Assembly (NCBI RefSeq): GCF_004217285.1
Contig: NZ_SHKS01000002.1
Coordinates: 852,046 to 916,045, forward strand
Direction: 5' to 3'
DNA length: 64,000 bases
From: Streptomyces sp. BK239
GTDB lineage: Bacteria; Actinomycetota; Actinomycetes; Streptomycetales; Streptomycetaceae
Below, one piece after another: positions 1 through 8,710 of the stretch. The translations under genes were made by a program, and so were the position numbers. Within the stretch, counting starts at the first letter, position 1; the number at the start of each line of letters is the position of its first letter. Under the pieces are notes generated by a model, which saw only the letters and a program-made list of their open reading frames with translations, made no database searches and was not told the origin of the DNA.

Positions 1-1313
1 CGGGGCAGCAGGTCGTCGATGAGGGTGAGCAGTTCGTCGATGCCCTTGCCGGTACGGGCCGAGACGGCGATGGAACGCTTCTCGATCCGCATCAGCCGCT
101 GGAGCGTCAGCGGGTCGGCCGCGTCCGCCTTGTTGATCACGACGACCTCGGGCACGTCGATGGCGCCGACGTCCCGGATCACCTCGCGCACGGCGGCGAG
201 CTGCTCCTCCGGGTTGGGGTGCGAGCCGTCCACCACGTGCAGGATCAGGTCGGACTCGCCGACCTCCTCCATGGTGGAGCGGAACGCCTCGACCAGGTGG
301 TGCGGCAGGTGCCGGACGAAGCCGACGGTGTCGGCCAGCGTGTAGAGGCGGCCGCTCGGGGTCTCGGCCCGGCGCACGGTCGGGTCGAGGGTGGCGAACA
401 GGGCGTTCTCGACCAGGACGCCCGCGCCGGTGAGGCGGTTGAGCAGCGAGGACTTGCCGGCGTTGGTGTAGCCGGCGATGGCGACCGACGGCACCCTGTG
501 ACGCTTGCGCTCCTGGCGCTTGATCTCGCGGCCGGTCTTCATCTCCGCGATCTCCCGGCGCATCTTGGCCATCTTCTCGCGGATCCGGCGCCGGTCCGTC
601 TCGATCTTGGTCTCACCGGGACCACGGGTGGCGAGACCGCCGCCCTTGCCGCCGCCCATCTGACGGGACAGCGACTGACCCCAGCCTCGCAGCCTCGGCA
701 GCATGTACTGCATCTGCGCGAGCGCCACCTGCGCCTTGCCCTCTCGGGACTTGGCGTGCTGGGCGAAGATGTCGAGGATCAGGGCCGTACGGTCGATGAC
801 CTTGACCTTGACGACGTCTTCGAGGTGGATCAGCTGGCCCGGGCTGAGCTCACCGTCGCAGATGACGGTGTCGGCGCCGGTCTCGAGCACGATGTCGCGC
901 AGCTCGTCGGCCTTGCCGGAGCCGATGTAGGTGGCCGCGTCGGGCTTGTCGCGGCGCTGGATCACGCCGTCGAGCACGAGCGCGCCCGCGGTCTCCGCGA
1001 GGGCGGCGAGCTCCGCGAGGGAGTTGTCCGCGTCCTCCGCGGTCCCCGAGGTCCAGACGCCGACGAGCACGACCCGCTCCAGGCGGAGCTGACGATACTC
1101 GACCTCGGTGACGTCCTCGAGTTCGGTGGAGAGGCCCGCGACGCGGCGCAGCGCCGCCCGCTCGGAGCGGTCGAACTGATCGCCGTCCCGCTCTCCGTCG
1201 ATCTCGTGGCTCCAGGCGACGTCCTCTTCCATCAGGGCATCGGCCCGAAGACCCTCGGGGTGGCTGTGCGCGAAGCGCTTGGTGTCCTGGGAAGGGGATG
1301 AAGAGGAGGTCAT
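1..1313 (-). CDS. hflX: GTPase HflX (3' end outside window)
   Basis: This encodes the ribosome-associated GTPase HflX, which in other bacteria splits or rescues stalled 70S ribosomes under stress. The visible 437 codons contain the HflX N-terminal domain (the ILDIFAQHAKSREGKAQVAL region), the family hallmark GGKGGGLATRGPGETKIE, then the G domain with G1 GYTNAGKSS, G3 DTVGF and G4 NKAD. The ATG at 1313 is preceded by AAGGA at five bases, which fixes the start. The frame is open to the window edge, so perhaps 50-60 C-terminal residues are missing. Its neighbour, transcribed in the same direction from upstream, is an M1 peptidase. Confidence 0.96.
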   Translation of the reverse strand, partial: MTSSSSPSQDTKRFAHSHPEGLRADALMEEDVAWSHEIDGERDGDQFDRSERAALRRVAGLSTELEDVTEVEYRQLRLERVVLVGVWTSGTAEDADNSLAELAALAETAGALVLDGVIQRRDKPDAATYIGSGKADELRDIVLETGADTVICDGELSPGQLIHLEDVVKVKVIDRTALILDIFAQHAKSREGKAQVALAQMQYMLPRLRGWGQSLSRQMGGGKGGGLATRGPGETKIETDRRRIREKMAKMRREIAEMKTGREIKRQERKRHRVPSVAIAGYTNAGKSSLLNRLTGAGVLVENALFATLDPTVRRAETPSGRLYTLADTVGFVRHLPHHLVEAFRSTMEEVGESDLILHVVDGSHPNPEEQLAAVREVIRDVGAIDVPEVVVINKADAADPLTLQRLMRIEKRSIAVSARTGKGIDELLTLIDDLLP

Positions 1314-1471
1314 TGGGTCCTTACGTCGTTGGGGATGCCGTTGTGGCCGTCTGCACGGCGGTCACTGTTGACAACGCACGAGTACCCCGGGAGATTCCCG
1401 TGTCCCGTGCCGCGCCGACCTGACGATGTTCGCACGGTACGGCCCGTCTCGTCATCGCCTTATTCCGGGGT

Positions 1472-2977
1472 TCAGGCGGCGGGTGGCGCGGGCTTCCAGT
1501 CGGGGTGGCCGGGCATGGGCGGGGTCTTCTCGGCGTACAGCCAGTCCTTGAAGAAGGCGCCGAGGTCGCGTCCGGAGATCCGTTCGGCGAGACTCCGGAA
1601 GTCGGCCGTGCTCGCGGTGGCGTCGCGGTGCTCCTGCACCCAGGCCCGTTCCACCTGCTCGAACGCCTGCTCGCCGATCTCCTGGCGGAGGGCGTACAGC
1701 ACGAGGGCCGCGCCGTCGTAGACGTTCGCGCGGAAGATGCCGATCTTCTTTCCGGGCTCGGGCGGCTTGGGTGCTCCGGGCGGGCCGCCTGCGGCACGCC
1801 AGCCGTCGGAGGCGCCGTAGGCCGCCTTCATACGCGCCTCAAGCGTGCGGCCGGCCTTCTCCTGCGCGTACAGCGCCTCGTACCAGGTGGCGTGGCCTTC
1901 GTTGAGCCACAGGTCGGACCAGGTGCGGGGGCTGACGCTGTTGCCGAACCACTGGTGGGCCAGCTCGTGCACCATGATCGACTCGATGTACCACTGGGGG
2001 TAGGCCGGCTCGGTGAACAGGCCTTTCTCGAAGAGGGAGAGGGTCTGCGTCTCCAGTTCGAAGCCGGTGCTGGCCTCGGCCATGAGCAGGCCGTACGTCT
2101 CGAAGGGGTAGGGGCCGACCCTGTTCTCCATCCACGTGATCTGCTCGGGGGTCTTGGCGAGCCAGGGTTCGAGGAGGTCGCGGTCCCCGGCGGGGACGAC
2201 GTCGCGGAGCGGCAGCGCGTGCGGTCCCTCGCGGTGCACGACGGTGGAGCGGCCGATGGAGACCTGGGCCAGTTCGGTGGCCATGGGGTGCAGTGTGCGG
2301 TACGTCCATGTGGTCGCGCCCGCGGCCCTGTGCACGCCGGTGGGCACGCCGTTGGCGACGGCCGTGTAACCGTCGGGCGCGGTGACCCGGATGGTGAACA
2401 GCGCCTTGTCGGAGGGGTGGTCGTTGGACGGGAACACCAGGTGGGCGGCGTCGGCCTGGTTGGCCATCGCGAGGCCGTCGGAGGTGCGCAGCCAGCCGCC
2501 GTCCCGGTCCGCGCTCACCGGGTCGCTGGTGTGCCGCACGGTGACGCGCATCCAGTCGCCCCGGGGCAGCGGGTTCTGCGGGGTGATCACCAGGTCCTCG
2601 CCGGCGCTCGCGAAGGCGGCGGGTTTGCCGTCGACCTCGACGGAGGAGACCTCGCCGTGGGCGAAGTCGAGGTTGATCCTCTCCAGTGCGGCGGTGGTCC
2701 AGCCGTCGATGACGGTGACCGCCTGGAGCGGCTCGCTGTTGCTGCCGGAGTAGGTGAACGACAGGTCGTACGAGGCCACGTCATAGCCGGGGTTGCCCAG
2801 GTGGGGGAAGAGGCGGTCGCCGACGCCGAGCGGGGTTGCCGGGGCGCTCGCGGCGACGAGGCACACGGCGACCGCCGAGGCGAGGAGGGCGGGCTTGAGC
2901 CTGCGACGCCGGGAGGGGGCGGGGCGCGGGCCCGGTGACGCGGGGAGGCCGGTGTGGGCACGAGGGGTGAGCAGCAT
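1472..2977 (-). CDS. Exported M1 family zinc aminopeptidase
   Basis: The 501-residue product is an M1-type metallopeptidase related to aminopeptidase N. The zinc site HELAHQ followed 18 residues later by the glutamate of NEGHATWYE is intact. Upstream lies the substrate-side region STGFELETQTLSLFEKG, which takes the place of GAMEN and is typical of this actinobacterial subgroup. A basic N-terminus and a hydrophobic stretch (about residues 28-45, LLASAVAVCLVAASA) predict export or membrane anchoring, so it probably trims peptides outside the cell. At about 500 residues it is shorter than PepN (about 870) and has only the N-terminal beta domain plus catalytic domain. ATG 2977 follows a GGTGGGG Shine-Dalgarno-like sequence. 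Confidence 0.9.
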   Translation of the reverse strand: MLLTPRAHTGLPASPGPRPAPSRRRRLKPALLASAVAVCLVAASAPATPLGVGDRLFPHLGNPGYDVASYDLSFTYSGSNSEPLQAVTVIDGWTTAALERINLDFAHGEVSSVEVDGKPAAFASAGEDLVITPQNPLPRGDWMRVTVRHTSDPVSADRDGGWLRTSDGLAMANQADAAHLVFPSNDHPSDKALFTIRVTAPDGYTAVANGVPTGVHRAAGATTWTYRTLHPMATELAQVSIGRSTVVHREGPHALPLRDVVPAGDRDLLEPWLAKTPEQITWMENRVGPYPFETYGLLMAEASTGFELETQTLSLFEKGLFTEPAYPQWYIESIMVHELAHQWFGNSVSPRTWSDLWLNEGHATWYEALYAQEKAGRTLEARMKAAYGASDGWRAAGGPPGAPKPPEPGKKIGIFRANVYDGAALVLYALRQEIGEQAFEQVERAWVQEHRDATASTADFRSLAERISGRDLGAFFKDWLYAEKTPPMPGHPDWKPAPPAA

Positions 2978-3071
2978 GCCCCACCGCTATCAGCGCGCGC
3001 GTGCGCCTCGGCGACGGCGCGCGACCGGCCCACCCGAACGGGTTGTCCGGGTGCGATGGAGGCCACCGGGG

Positions 3072-3155
3072 CGGACGCCCGCCACCTCACGCCCCAACAG
3101 CGGACGCCCGCCACCGTCCGCCCCCGGCGAAGCGTCACAGCGGACGCCCGCCACC
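3072..3155. repeat. Three short direct repeats in the M1/rshA gap
   Basis: The 15-base unit CGGACGCCCGCCACC occurs exactly at 3072-3086, 3101-3115 and 3141-3155. The last two copies share a longer match that begins ACAG. They fill the gap between the start of the M1 peptidase gene and the end of rshA, both on the minus strand. They could be operator sites for the peptidase gene or simple intergenic reiteration. Confidence 0.75.
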
Positions 3156-3180
3156 ACACACCCCTCGGCGCGTGTCCGCC

Positions 3181-5433
3181 TCAGGACGCCGGCGCGTGGT
3201 GCGGGGTGCGGCTCACGTCGTACACGCCGGCGACGTTGCGCATGGCGCGCATCAGGGTCGGCAGGTGCGCCGCGTCGGGCAGCTGCAGGGTGTAGGTGTG
3301 GCGTACGCGCTGCTGGCTGGGGGGTTCGACGGTCGCGGAGACGATCTCCGCGCCTTCCACGGCGATCGCCTCGGTGAGGTCGGCGAGCAGATGCGGGCGG
3401 CCGAACGACTCGGCGACCAGGGTGACACGGCACTCGGTGGTGTCCCCCCAGCGCACGTCGACCTCCGTGCGCCCCGCCTTCGCCAGCCGGGCCACGGCGG
3501 CGCACTCGGCGCGGTGCACGGTGACCACTCCCCCGCGCACGGCGAAGCCGGTCACCTCGTCGGACGGCACGGGCGTACAGCAGCCGGCGAGCCGCACGCC
3601 GGCGTCCGGGCGGTCCGCGACGGTGATCGCGGTGTCGGGCCGCGCCCCGGGCTCCCCGGAAGCCGCACGCCCGCCCGCGGGCCGTTCGGTCGCAGGACGC
3701 CCGGCGCCGCCCCCCTCGCCGTCCGTCCCGTCGGCCCCGCCGGGCACGGCCCCGTCGACGGGCTCCCCGGACCCGGTGTCCGCCCCGGGGTGCGCCGCCA
3801 GCCACCGCTGGATGGCGATGCGGGCGGCCGGGGTCTGGGCGTGCTCCAGCCACTGACTGGAGGGCCCTGAGGCCGGGTCCTGGCCCATCAGGAGCTGGAC
3901 GGTGTCGCCGTCGCGCAGGACGGTGCTCAGGGTCGCCAGGCGGCCGTTGACGCGCGCCCCCATACAGGCATGGGCGTCGTCGCCGTACTGCGCGTAGGCG
4001 GCGTCCACGCAGGTGGCTCCCTCCGGCAGGCCGAGGGTGCCGCCGTCGGGACGGAACACGGTGATCTCCCGGTCCTGGGCGAGGTCCTCGCGCAGGGTGG
4101 ACCAGAAGGTGTCGGGGTCGGGCGCGCCCTCCTGCCAGTCGAGGAGCCGCGAGAGCCAGCCCGGCCGGGTGGGATCGACGCGCTCGCCGTCGCCGGCCGG
4201 GCCCCCCTCTGCCCGGGAGCCCTCGGCCGCGCCCCGCTCCGTCCGTCCTGCCTCGCCGCCCGAGTCCTCGGTGGGCTGGGCGTAGGGGTTGCCGAGCGCG
4301 ACCACGCCGGCCTCGGCGACCTTGTGCATCTGGTGGGTGCGGATGAGGACTTCGGCCACCTGGCCGTCCGCGCGGGCGACCGCCGTGTGCAGCGACTGGT
4401 ACAGGTTGAACTTGGGGACGGCGATGAAGTCCTTGAACTCCGAGACGACCGGCGTCATGCAGGTGTGCAGTTCGCCGAGGACCGCGTAGCAGTCGGCGTC
4501 CTCGTTGACGAGGACGAGCAGCCGGCCGAAGTCGCAGCCGCGCATGCGCCCGCGCTTGCGGGAGACGCGGTGGACGGAGAGGAAGTGCCGTGGCCGGATG
4601 AGGACTTCGGCCTGGATGCCGGCGTCGCGCAGGACCGTGCGCATGGCCTCGGCGAACTCGGTGAGGGGGTCGTCCGCACGGGAGGCGTTGTCGGCGATCA
4701 GCTCCCGGGTGTGCGCGTACTCCTCGGGGTGCAGGATCGCGAAGACCAGGTCCTCCAGCTCGGTCTTGAGGGCCTGCACGCCGAGGCGTTCGGCGAGCGG
4801 GATGAGGACCTCGTGCGTGACCTTGGCGATGCGGGCCTGTTTCTCGGGGCGCATCACGCCGAGGGTGCGCATGTTGTGCAGGCGGTCGGCGAGTTTGATC
4901 GACATCACGCGGACGTCGTTGCCTGTGGCGACGAGCATCTTGCGGAAGGTCTCGGGCTCGGCGGCGGCCCCGTAGTCGACCTTCTCCAGCTTGGTGACTC
5001 CGTCGACCAGGAAGCGGACCTCCTCGCCGAACTGCTCGCCGACCTGATCGAGCGTCACATCGGTGTCCTCGACGGTGTCGTGAAGCAGCGAGGCCGTCAA
5101 GGTGGTGGTCTCCGCGCCGAGTTCGGCGAGGATCAGCGTCACGGCGAGCGGGTGCGTGATGTACGGCTCGCCGCTCTTGCGCATCTGACCGCGGTGGGAG
5201 GACTCGGCCAGGACGTAGGCGCGGCGCAGCGGTTCGAGGTCGGCGTCGGGGTGGTGGGCGCGGTGCGCCTCCACGACGTGGCTGATGGCGTCGGGGAGGC
5301 GGCCGCGGGAGGTGGGACCGAGCAGCGCGGCCCGGCCCAGGCGGCGCAGGTCGATCCGGGGGCGGCTGCGCCTGCGGGAAGCGGCAGGCGCTACCGGGCC
5401 TGGGGTCGCGGGGTTCGTGGCCTCCGCACTCAT
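3181..5433 (-). CDS. rshA: RelA/SpoT-homologue RshA
   Basis: This is the second, SpoT-like RSH protein of Streptomyces (750 residues), acting on (p)ppGpp. The hydrolase HD domain is well preserved: HRGQMRKSGEPYITHP near residue 80, LLHDTVEDTD near 116, and KLADRLHNM near 180. The synthetase region (about 270-370) keeps NLYQSLHT and the EVLIRT catalytic glutamate, but it lacks the D-L-x-G-x-R segment and the final AAHWKYK. A TGS domain and a C-terminal ACT domain (about 672-742) follow, separated by a Gly/Glu-rich linker. The start was set at ATG 5433 because GGAGGTG lies five bases upstream; an in-frame ATG at 5484 has no such site. Hydrolase function is predicted; synthetase activity is uncertain. 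Confidence 0.93.
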   Translation of the reverse strand: MSAEATNPATPGPVAPAASRRRSRPRIDLRRLGRAALLGPTSRGRLPDAISHVVEAHRAHHPDADLEPLRRAYVLAESSHRGQMRKSGEPYITHPLAVTLILAELGAETTTLTASLLHDTVEDTDVTLDQVGEQFGEEVRFLVDGVTKLEKVDYGAAAEPETFRKMLVATGNDVRVMSIKLADRLHNMRTLGVMRPEKQARIAKVTHEVLIPLAERLGVQALKTELEDLVFAILHPEEYAHTRELIADNASRADDPLTEFAEAMRTVLRDAGIQAEVLIRPRHFLSVHRVSRKRGRMRGCDFGRLLVLVNEDADCYAVLGELHTCMTPVVSEFKDFIAVPKFNLYQSLHTAVARADGQVAEVLIRTHQMHKVAEAGVVALGNPYAQPTEDSGGEAGRTERGAAEGSRAEGGPAGDGERVDPTRPGWLSRLLDWQEGAPDPDTFWSTLREDLAQDREITVFRPDGGTLGLPEGATCVDAAYAQYGDDAHACMGARVNGRLATLSTVLRDGDTVQLLMGQDPASGPSSQWLEHAQTPAARIAIQRWLAAHPGADTGSGEPVDGAVPGGADGTDGEGGGAGRPATERPAGGRAASGEPGARPDTAITVADRPDAGVRLAGCCTPVPSDEVTGFAVRGGVVTVHRAECAAVARLAKAGRTEVDVRWGDTTECRVTLVAESFGRPHLLADLTEAIAVEGAEIVSATVEPPSQQRVRHTYTLQLPDAAHLPTLMRAMRNVAGVYDVSRTPHHAPAS

Positions 5434-5729
5434 GGGCACCTCCGGCTGCGTGGACCGGCGGACGGAGTGCCCCAGGGCGGACACGGCTCAGGGGGCTGGC
5501 GTCTCCCCCGTCCGGGCCGGTGCTTGATGCTACCGAGCCCATCACGCCCAACTGGCCGCCTCTCGCCGAGCGTGAAACGGATCACCCATTCGAGCGACGA
5601 TTTCGAGGTTTACCTTTTACGCCAGCCGACTTTGAGCCTGTCGTGCTTTCCAACTCGTGACAGCGTCCAGGGCGGCGGTCTCGCGCCCCGGCGGGCCCTG
5701 CCGCCTGCGATGCCAAGCCGACGGCCGGC

Positions 5730-6599
5730 TCAACGGGCGGCGGTTTCCAGCCATTCGGGTTCGATCTCGCCTTCGGCGACGATGACCGCGGGTCCGGTCA
5801 TCTCGATCTCGCCGTCCGGCTGCTCGGTGATCACGAGGCGTCCGCCGGGGACGTCCACGGTGTAGGTGACGGGGGATCCGGTCGCGGTCGGGTCGGCGCC
5901 GTCCCGGCGCGCGGCCGCCACGGCGACGGCGCACGCGCCCGTGCCGCACGACCGGGTCTCGCCGGACCCCCGCTCGTGCACGCGCAGCGCGACGTGCCGC
6001 GGGCCGCGGTCGACGACGAACTCGACGTTCACGCCGTCCGGGTAGGCGGAAGCGGGGCTGAAGGGCGGCGGGGAGAACAGGTCGCCCGCGTGGGCGAGGT
6101 CGTCGACGAAGGCCACGGCGTGCGGGTTGCCCATGTTCACGTTGCGCGCGGGCCAGCTGCGCTCGCCGACGCTCACGGTGACGTCTCCCTCGGGCAGGCG
6201 CGCCCTGCCCATGCCGACGGTGACGTCGCCGTCCTTGGCGATGTGCACGCTCTTCACTCCCCCGCGCGTGGCGATCGCGAGGTCGCCCTCGGGGACGAGA
6301 CCCGCGTGCTGGAGGTAGCGGGCGAAGACGCGGACGCCGTTGCCGCACATCTCGGCGACGGAGCCGTCGCCGTTGCGGTAGTCCATGAACCACTCCGCCT
6401 CGGCCGCCATCTCCTTCGCCTCGGGATGGGCGGCGGAACGCACGACGTGCAGCAGCCCGTCCCCGCCGATGCCCGCACGGCGGTCGCACAGGGCGGCGAC
6501 GGCGGCCGGGGGGAGGTTCAGGGCGTTCTCGGGGTCCGGGACGATCACGAAGTCGTTCTCGGTGCCGTGCCCCTTGAGGAAGGCGATCCGCGTGCTCAT
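5730..6599 (-). CDS. dapF: Diaminopimelate epimerase
   Basis: DapF converts LL- to meso-diaminopimelate, the last step before lysine and the cross-linking residue of peptidoglycan (streptomycetes use LL-DAP in the wall, meso for lysine). The 289-residue protein has both catalytic thiols: the first in MCGNGVRVFARYL, the second in GETRSCGTGACAVA. Its length is normal (about 275-290). It is transcribed toward rshA, with a 296-base gap that probably contains the rshA promoter. It starts at the ATG giving MSTRIAFLKGHGTENDF, the standard DapF N-terminus. Confidence 0.97.
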   Translation of the reverse strand: MSTRIAFLKGHGTENDFVIVPDPENALNLPPAAVAALCDRRAGIGGDGLLHVVRSAAHPEAKEMAAEAEWFMDYRNGDGSVAEMCGNGVRVFARYLQHAGLVPEGDLAIATRGGVKSVHIAKDGDVTVGMGRARLPEGDVTVSVGERSWPARNVNMGNPHAVAFVDDLAHAGDLFSPPPFSPASAYPDGVNVEFVVDRGPRHVALRVHERGSGETRSCGTGACAVAVAAARRDGADPTATGSPVTYTVDVPGGRLVITEQPDGEIEMTGPAVIVAEGEIEPEWLETAAR

Positions 6600-6645
6600 T
6601 CCTCGATCGTACGGGGTGGGTACGACACGGCACGCGGGACGGGCC

Positions 6646-7200
6646 TCAGCGCAGCCTGGCGACGCGCAGGACCGCCAGGACCACCACGGCGGCCACCAGG
6701 ACCACGTAGGCGAGGACGACGCGCCAGTCGGGTCGGCGGCCCGAGCCGCGCGGGGGGAGCCCGGGCCAGGTGTGGCCCACGCGGCGGGCGGCCGTCATGC
6801 CCCACCCGGCCGCGCAGAAGCAGATCAGCAGCCCCAGCATGGCGATCACGGCCCCGCTGTCACCGAAGTCGAAGGCGAGGGGGAACGCGAACATCAGGGA
6901 GCCGGTGGCGGCCAGGGCCACGATGGGGGCGAGCTGCCAGATCCGCAGGCGGCGCTGCGGGCGCAGTTCGACCTCGACCTCGGGGCCGCTCGCGAACATC
7001 TCGTCGGGCTCGGGACCGTCCTCGGTCACGCCGTCCAGAGTGTCGTCCACACCGCTCCCGGCGTCGTCCGGCCCGTCGGGGCTCAGACGCACGTCCTCCG
7101 GCTCCGGTTCCACCGGCTCGGTGGTCAGGTGCTCGGTGCCTTGTGCGGTGTCACGAGGGCCGGCCTCCATCGCCACGCGCCCTCCCAGTTCGGACTCCAC
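6646..7200 (-). CDS. Conserved membrane protein, function unknown
   Basis: This 184-residue protein has an acidic, probably disordered N-terminal half (residues 1-80, rich in Glu, Asp and Pro) followed by three hydrophobic segments: about 92-110 (LAPIVALAATGSLMFAF), 112-135, and 160-180 (VVLAYVVLVAAVVVLAVL). No enzymatic motif is visible. It sits between miaA and dapF on the same strand, 46 bases upstream of dapF and 78 bases downstream of miaA, so it may be co-transcribed with both. I do not recognise a family beyond a small streptomycete membrane protein found at this position. Confidence 0.75.
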   Translation of the reverse strand: MESELGGRVAMEAGPRDTAQGTEHLTTEPVEPEPEDVRLSPDGPDDAGSGVDDTLDGVTEDGPEPDEMFASGPEVEVELRPQRRLRIWQLAPIVALAATGSLMFAFPLAFDFGDSGAVIAMLGLLICFCAAGWGMTAARRVGHTWPGLPPRGSGRRPDWRVVLAYVVLVAAVVVLAVLRVARLR

Positions 7201-7278
7201 TTGGTCGATCGAAGCTCGATGATGGCACGCTGCCGGGGGCCCGGATGACGGCCTGAGCGTCCCGATGCCATGACGTGA

Positions 7279-8217
7279 TCAGGCTGTGACCGGTCGTTCG
7301 AGCAACGTCAGTGCGAGCCGCGGAAGTTCCGTGCGGTCCGCGGCGGCCCCACTCAACCAGTGCACCCGCGGGTCGCGCCTGAACCACGAATCCTGACGGC
7401 GCGCGAAGCGCTTGGTGGCTCGCACGGTCTCGGCGCGCGCCTCGTCCATCGTGCACTCGCCGGCCAGCGCCGCCAGGACCTGCTGGTAGCCGAGTGCGCG
7501 CGACGCCGTACGCCCCTGGCGCAGGCCCCGCGCCTCCAGCGCGCGCACCTCGTCCACGAGTCCCGCGTCCCACATGCGGTCGACGCGGCGGGCGATGCGC
7601 TCGTCGAGTTCGGGGCGGGCCACGTCGACGCCGATCTGGACGGTGTCGTAGACGGAGTCATGGCCCGGCAGGTTGGCCGTGAAGGGCCTGCCGGTGATCT
7701 CGATCACCTCGAGGGCGCGGACGATGCGGCGTCCGTTGCTGGGCAGGATCGCCTGCGCGGCCTCGGGGTCGGCGGCGGCGAGGCGGGCGTGCAGCGCGCC
7801 GGAGCCGCGCAGAGTGAGTTCCTCCTCCAGCCTGGCGCGGACCTCGGGGTCGGTGCCGGGGAACTCGAGGTTGTCCACGGCGCCGCGGATGTAGAGCCCG
7901 GAGCCGCCGACCAGGATCGGCCAGCGCCCCTCGGCGAGCAGCGCGTCGATCCGGGCGCGGGCCAGCCGCTGGTACTCGGCGACGGAGGCGGTGACGGTGA
8001 CGTCCCAGACGTCCAGGAGGTGGTGCGGGACCCCGGCGCGTTCCTCGGGCGTCAGCTTGGCGGTGCCGATGTCCATGCCGCGGTAGAGCTGCATGGAGTC
8101 GGCGTTGACGACCTCGCCGCCGAGCCGCTGGGCCAGGAAGACGCCCAGATCGGACTTTCCGGCCGCTGTAGGGCCGACGACCGCGATGACGCGAGGGGTG
8201 GAGGATGCGCTGCTCAC
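7279..8217 (-). CDS. miaA: tRNA dimethylallyltransferase
   Basis: MiaA adds the dimethylallyl group to A37 of tRNAs that read UNN codons; MiaB, encoded nearby, then methylthiolates it. The 312-residue protein shows the P-loop VVGPTAAGKSDLG, the NADSMQLYRGMDIGTAK motif, GGSGLYI, and the C-terminal RRQDSWFRRDPRVHWL. An open frame continues upstream to 8442. The homologous N-terminus begins at GTG 8217 (VSSASSTPRVIAVVG), which follows GGGAG at about nine bases, so the longer start is rejected. The divergent gene at 8393 shares its upstream region. Confidence 0.96.
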   Translation of the reverse strand: MSSASSTPRVIAVVGPTAAGKSDLGVFLAQRLGGEVVNADSMQLYRGMDIGTAKLTPEERAGVPHHLLDVWDVTVTASVAEYQRLARARIDALLAEGRWPILVGGSGLYIRGAVDNLEFPGTDPEVRARLEEELTLRGSGALHARLAAADPEAAQAILPSNGRRIVRALEVIEITGRPFTANLPGHDSVYDTVQIGVDVARPELDERIARRVDRMWDAGLVDEVRALEARGLRQGRTASRALGYQQVLAALAGECTMDEARAETVRATKRFARRQDSWFRRDPRVHWLSGAAADRTELPRLALTLLERPVTA

Positions 8218-8392
8218 CGTGACAGTCTCCCAAACCTCGCACCCTGCCCCCGAACGAGTGAGGTGACGGGGCCGGTCCGGCGTCGTTCCAGCCCGCACCG
8301 GGCGACGCGGGAAGCCGCCCGCGCGAGTACCGTATGGAGTGATTGCGGGCGTTATCGCACATCTCGTTCTGCTTCTGCGGAGAAGGTGACCC

Positions 8393-8683
8393 ATGGGTCT
8401 TCTGCACAACCTGAAGTCGAAGCTCGCCCCGGCCAAGGACAAGGTCTCGGACCTGGCGCACCGGCACGAGGGGAAGATCCATCACGGGATCGACAAGGCC
8501 GCCAGGACCGTCGACGAGAAGACGAAGGGCAAATACAGCGACAGGATCCACTCGGGCACCGGCAAGGCGAAGGGCGCCATGGACCGGCTCGCCCACAAAG
8601 ACGGACCCCGCGCGCACAAGGACGGGCCGGGAGCGGGCGACACGTTCACGCCGCCGACCACACCGCCGCCGCCGAGCTCCTGA
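8393..8683 (+). CDS. MT0933-like antitoxin family protein
   Basis: This small, highly charged protein (96 residues, Lys, Asp and His rich) begins MGLLHNLKSKLAPAKDK and contains the repeat-like KIHHGIDKAARTVDEKTKGKY/DRIHSGTGKAKG pattern of the MT0933 (Rv0909) antitoxin-like family. The C-terminus is Pro/Thr rich. A good Shine-Dalgarno sequence (AAGGTG) precedes the ATG. No adjacent Rv0910-type toxin (polyketide cyclase fold) is visible, so a toxin-antitoxin function is doubtful. Many streptomycetes carry such solitary copies, and a structural or stress role is possible. Confidence 0.75.
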   Translation: MGLLHNLKSKLAPAKDKVSDLAHRHEGKIHHGIDKAARTVDEKTKGKYSDRIHSGTGKAKGAMDRLAHKDGPRAHKDGPGAGDTFTPPTTPPPPSS

Positions 8684-8710
8684 ACCTCACCCGCTCGCCT
8701 CGGAAAAGCG

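Noticed and set aside
1368..1397. TTGACA on the plus strand upstream of hflX as a promoter
   Set aside because: It points away from hflX into the antisense of the M1 peptidase gene and has no matching -10 element.
4380..4420. The Leu in NLYQSLHT of RshA in place of Gly as proof of synthetase loss
   Set aside because: Other actinobacterial Rel proteins also lack that Gly (for example NMYQSLHT or GVYQSLHT types), so this position alone is not evidence. Other motif losses are used instead.
8218..8442. Extended miaA start at 8442
   Set aside because: The added 75 residues are Arg-rich, include the promoter of the divergent gene, and precede the normal MiaA N-terminus.
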